Below, piece by piece: positions 13,372-15,058 of a stretch of DNA of 15,058 nucleotides; within the stretch, counting starts at the first letter, position 1, and each line of letters opens with the position of its first letter. The position numbers and the translations under genes are program-made. Under the pieces are notes generated by a model that worked only from the letters and a program-made list of their open reading frames with translations, made no database searches and had not been told where the DNA came from. The stretch is from positions 1-15,058 of the forward strand of contig JABDQZ010000060.1 of assembly GCA_013041975.1 (NCBI GenBank), written 5' to 3'. This DNA is from Gammaproteobacteria bacterium. Its GTDB lineage: Bacteria > Pseudomonadota > Gammaproteobacteria > Chromatiales > Chromatiaceae.

Positions 13372-13430
13372 AAATTTTTTATCTTGCATGATCTGTATCA
13401 ATTTCGGCGCAAGATCAATAGCAAAAATTT
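13372..13430. repeat. Imperfect inverted repeat between ppk2 and the SCP2 gene
   Basis: ATCTTGC (13381-13387) is mirrored by GCAAGAT (13409-13415), and further out AAATTTTT (13372-13379) by AAAAATTT (13423-13430), with an uneven insertion in the right arm. The element sits upstream of the ppk2 promoter in a 227-base divergent gap. It may be a regulator site or a hairpin; function is unknown. I see no gene in the rest of the gap and no convincing promoter for the SCP2 gene: TTGACT at 13483-13488 lacks a matching -10 box. Confidence 0.35.
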
Positions 13431-13533
13431 CGAAGTCATCATAAATAAATATGAAAAGCCGCCATTGCATCGCTGGGATATATTGACTGTGCCATTGTGA
13501 AACTGTTGTTAACTATATTTTGGAGGACTATTT

Positions 13534-13938
13534 ATGGCAGAACTGTTTAGCTCGGACTGGATGAATGAATTGAAAGAAGCCTGGAATTCGGAGCCTGACG
13601 TCAGAAACAAGCTGGCTGATATCGGTTTTGACTCTGTTATTACCTGTGGTTTCAAAGACGAAGACCAGCCGCGCGGCGTTTTTATCGTAAAACAGGGTGA
13701 ATGTGTCGAAGCAGGTGATTACTCAGGCCAGGAGATGGACTGGGATATGCGTGCTTCCCACAAAGACTGGATGAAATGGGTCGAGAAGGGCATTGGCATG
13801 GCCGGTATGGGAACGGCATTTGCCATGGGTAAACTGAAGTTCAAAAAAGGTGACTTTCCAGGCATGATCAAAGATCCACGTATGGCGGGTCCTTTTGTGA
13901 AAAGCTTTGGACTGATGAAGCAGATTGGTGCCGAATAG
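13534..13938 (+). CDS. Single-domain SCP2 (sterol carrier protein 2)-like protein
   Basis: SCP2 folds bind lipids or fatty acyl groups in a hydrophobic tunnel; bacterial stand-alone members are mostly uncharacterised. The 134-residue product has a helix at the start, a strand region (GFDSVITCGFKDEDQPRGVFIVKQGECV), the stretch MDWDMRASHKDWMKWVEKGIG and the segment AFAMGKLKFKKGDFPGMIK, which is the SCP2 pattern of a bound-ligand strand followed by G-K-L-K-x-x-G-D. The end (FVKSFGLMKQIGAE) is typical of the fold's last helix. It is rich in Met around the binding region. It has no signal peptide. Translation should be strong: GGAGGA at 13522-13527 lies six bases before the ATG. It stands alone, divergent from ppk2, and closes with a strong terminator 42 bases later. 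The physiological ligand is unknown. Confidence 0.8.
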   Translation: MAELFSSDWMNELKEAWNSEPDVRNKLADIGFDSVITCGFKDEDQPRGVFIVKQGECVEAGDYSGQEMDWDMRASHKDWMKWVEKGIGMAGMGTAFAMGKLKFKKGDFPGMIKDPRMAGPFVKSFGLMKQIGAE

Positions 13939-13980
13939 TGATTAAAACGTTTAGTCAGTAATAACAATAATAAACATTTT

Positions 13981-14004
13981 AACCCCGGCAATGCCGGGGT
14001 TTTT
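13981..14004 (+). terminator. Rho-independent terminator after the SCP2-like gene
   Basis: A 7-bp GC stem CCCCGGC/GCCGGGG (13983-13989 and 13993-13999), extended by two A-T pairs, closes a three-base loop and runs into five T. It ends four bases before the stop codon of the convergent thiO gene; on the minus strand the T-run is poor, but the hairpin could still help end the thiO message only after passing it. Confidence 0.9.
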
Positions 14005-14008
14005 ATTT

Positions 14009-15058
14009 TCAGCGAATCGCATAATCCTCGATATCAAAACTGGTTTGCTGTCCGAGCATCATTTCGCTGAGCAACTGGCACGATGCAGGCGCCAGCACCA
14101 CACCATTGCGGAAATGCCCCGCATTGATAAACAGGTTGTCAAATTCGGGATGACGACTGATGACAGGTATGCCGTCAGGTGAACCGGGACGTAATCCCGC
14201 CCAGTGGTGTTCTATGGGCTTGTTTTTTAAAACCGGGAAGCGCTCTACGGCTATGTCATGCAGTTCGTTTTTAGCTGATTCTGTGGTGTGTTTGTCAAAA
14301 CCTACATGCTCAACGGTACTGCCAAACAGTACGCGCCCGTCACGTCTTGGAATAACGTAACGATCGTCTTCCAGCACGATACGCGAGATAGCTCCCGGTT
14401 CAGCCTGGAACAGGATCATCTGGCCCTGAACCGGTTCTACGGGAATGGCAATACCCAGGGGCTGCAGTAATGCACCCGTCCAGGCACCGCTGCAGACAGC
14501 ATATTGGTCAGCCTGGAGCTTGCCTGTGCCGGTTGTGATTGAAACCACTTTGCTTTTTTCAGTATCAATGCTATCGACCTGTCGATGAGCAAGGATGTTC
14601 ACGCCAAGTTTCTCGATATCGGCACGCAGGGCCTTTGCCAAACGCGGATTGCGTACCTGGGCAATATTTTCCAGCCAGATGCCCGCTTTCAGGTTGGAAC
14701 GCATTGCCGGCTCAATCTCAACGATTTCATCACTGGAGAGGATTTCAAGTTGCCGTGAAAAGCGCATAGACCAGTCAACAGCCTGCTGGGATTCCTCTGG
14801 AGCGAGTATCAGAAGTCCATTAGGTGTGTATTGAGGGTCGATGCCGGTGTTTTCCAACAATTCATTGCAAAGCAGCTCGTAATGACGTTGCCCCCAGCCA
14901 GCCAGTCGGGTGACACTGTCAGCATAGCGCCAGGGATAAAGAGGGGAGACATTACCGCCGCCGGCCCAGCTGGACTCACGCCCGGTTTCACCTTTATCGA
15001 TTAAAGTCACCTGTTTGCCAGCCAGGCGCAGGTGTCGTGCAGTGAGCATGCCGATGAT
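14009..15058 (-). CDS. thiO: Glycine oxidase ThiO, FAD-dependent (5' end cut by right window edge)
   Basis: ThiO oxidises glycine with O2 to iminoacetate (dehydroglycine), used to build the thiazole ring of thiamine. The frame stays open to the window edge, where the codons read IIGMLTARHLRLAG, so the product is missing its first few residues including most of the dinucleotide-binding GxGxxG loop; a Met at 15049 is therefore internal. About 349 residues are visible, near full family length. Features include VTLIDKGETGRESSWAGGG, SPLYPWRY, the long DAO middle region, VCSGAWTGALLQPLG, VEPVQGQMILF, YVIPRRDGRVLFGSTVE, HHWAGLRPGSPDGIPVIS and the FAD-closing INAGHFRNGVVLAPAS. The DAO family has close relatives such as D-amino acid dehydrogenases, but the GGGNVSPLYPWRY stretch favours ThiO. 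Neighbouring thiamine genes would lie outside the window. Confidence 0.9.
   Translation of the reverse strand: MIGMLTARHLRLAGKQVTLIDKGETGRESSWAGGGNVSPLYPWRYADSVTRLAGWGQRHYELLCNELLENTGIDPQYTPNGLLILAPEESQQAVDWSMRFSRQLEILSSDEIVEIEPAMRSNLKAGIWLENIAQVRNPRLAKALRADIEKLGVNILAHRQVDSIDTEKSKVVSITTGTGKLQADQYAVCSGAWTGALLQPLGIAIPVEPVQGQMILFQAEPGAISRIVLEDDRYVIPRRDGRVLFGSTVEHVGFDKHTTESAKNELHDIAVERFPVLKNKPIEHHWAGLRPGSPDGIPVISRHPEFDNLFINAGHFRNGVVLAPASCQLLSEMMLGQQTSFDIEDYAIR

Noticed and set aside
1..15058. A CRISPR array, prophage, transposon, toxin-antitoxin or defence island
   Set aside because: No regularly spaced repeats, integrase/transposase genes or paired small ORFs are seen; gene content is housekeeping and metabolic throughout, so I do not claim a new system here.

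Overview
The window looks like chromosomal DNA of a free-living or symbiotic gammaproteobacterium, probably a Calvin-cycle chemoautotroph. Two things point there. The block rsmI / lpoA-yraN-gmhA-dolP is the conserved gammaproteobacterial order known from Escherichia coli and Pseudomonas, and rnpB directly follows rsmI as in Pseudomonas. A phosphoribulokinase with the full set of class I catalytic residues implies CO2 fixation. A TauE/SafE-type permease fits a sulfur-metabolising relative but does not prove it. Base composition and gene density look even; I see no insertion sequence, phage gene, tRNA or CRISPR array.

Layout from left to right. (1) The C-terminal part of a TauE/SafE permease enters from the left edge and converges on a secreted Tyr/Pro/Gln-rich protein of unknown function; an intrinsic terminator lies between them. 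(2) Divergent from that gene is an Rsd/AlgQ-type anti-sigma-70 factor, convergent with a soluble lytic transglycosylase (slt). (3) Divergent from slt is a small cytoplasmic Sel1-repeat protein, convergent with prk across a symmetric bidirectional terminator. (4) Upstream of prk is an extended -10 promoter and, centred about 64 bases upstream of its likely start, a T-N11-A dyad of the LysR/CbbR kind. (5) A long leftward operon, lpoA-yraN-gmhA-dolP-FAD oxidoreductase-coiled-coil membrane protein, spans about 11.1 to 5.7 kb. (6) rsmI is transcribed rightwards from a promoter that overlaps the lpoA promoter face to face, and is followed by rnpB (RNase P RNA). (7) A class I PPK2 polyphosphate kinase converges on rnpB with almost no gap. 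(8) A single-domain SCP2-type lipid-binding protein follows, ended by a strong terminator. (9) A ThiO-type glycine oxidase runs leftwards and is cut by the right edge.

Functionally the window mixes envelope maintenance (Slt, LpoA, DolP, GmhA for LPS heptose), RNA and translation housekeeping (RsmI, RNase P RNA), carbon fixation (PRK), growth-phase control (Rsd), polyphosphate/nucleotide balance (PPK2) and thiamine synthesis (ThiO). I found no convincing new multi-gene system. The points most worth a second look are the prk control region, the face-to-face lpoA/rsmI promoters, the FAD dehydrogenase translationally coupled to dolP, and three proteins of unknown role (the secreted low-complexity protein, the coiled-coil membrane protein and the SCP2 protein).
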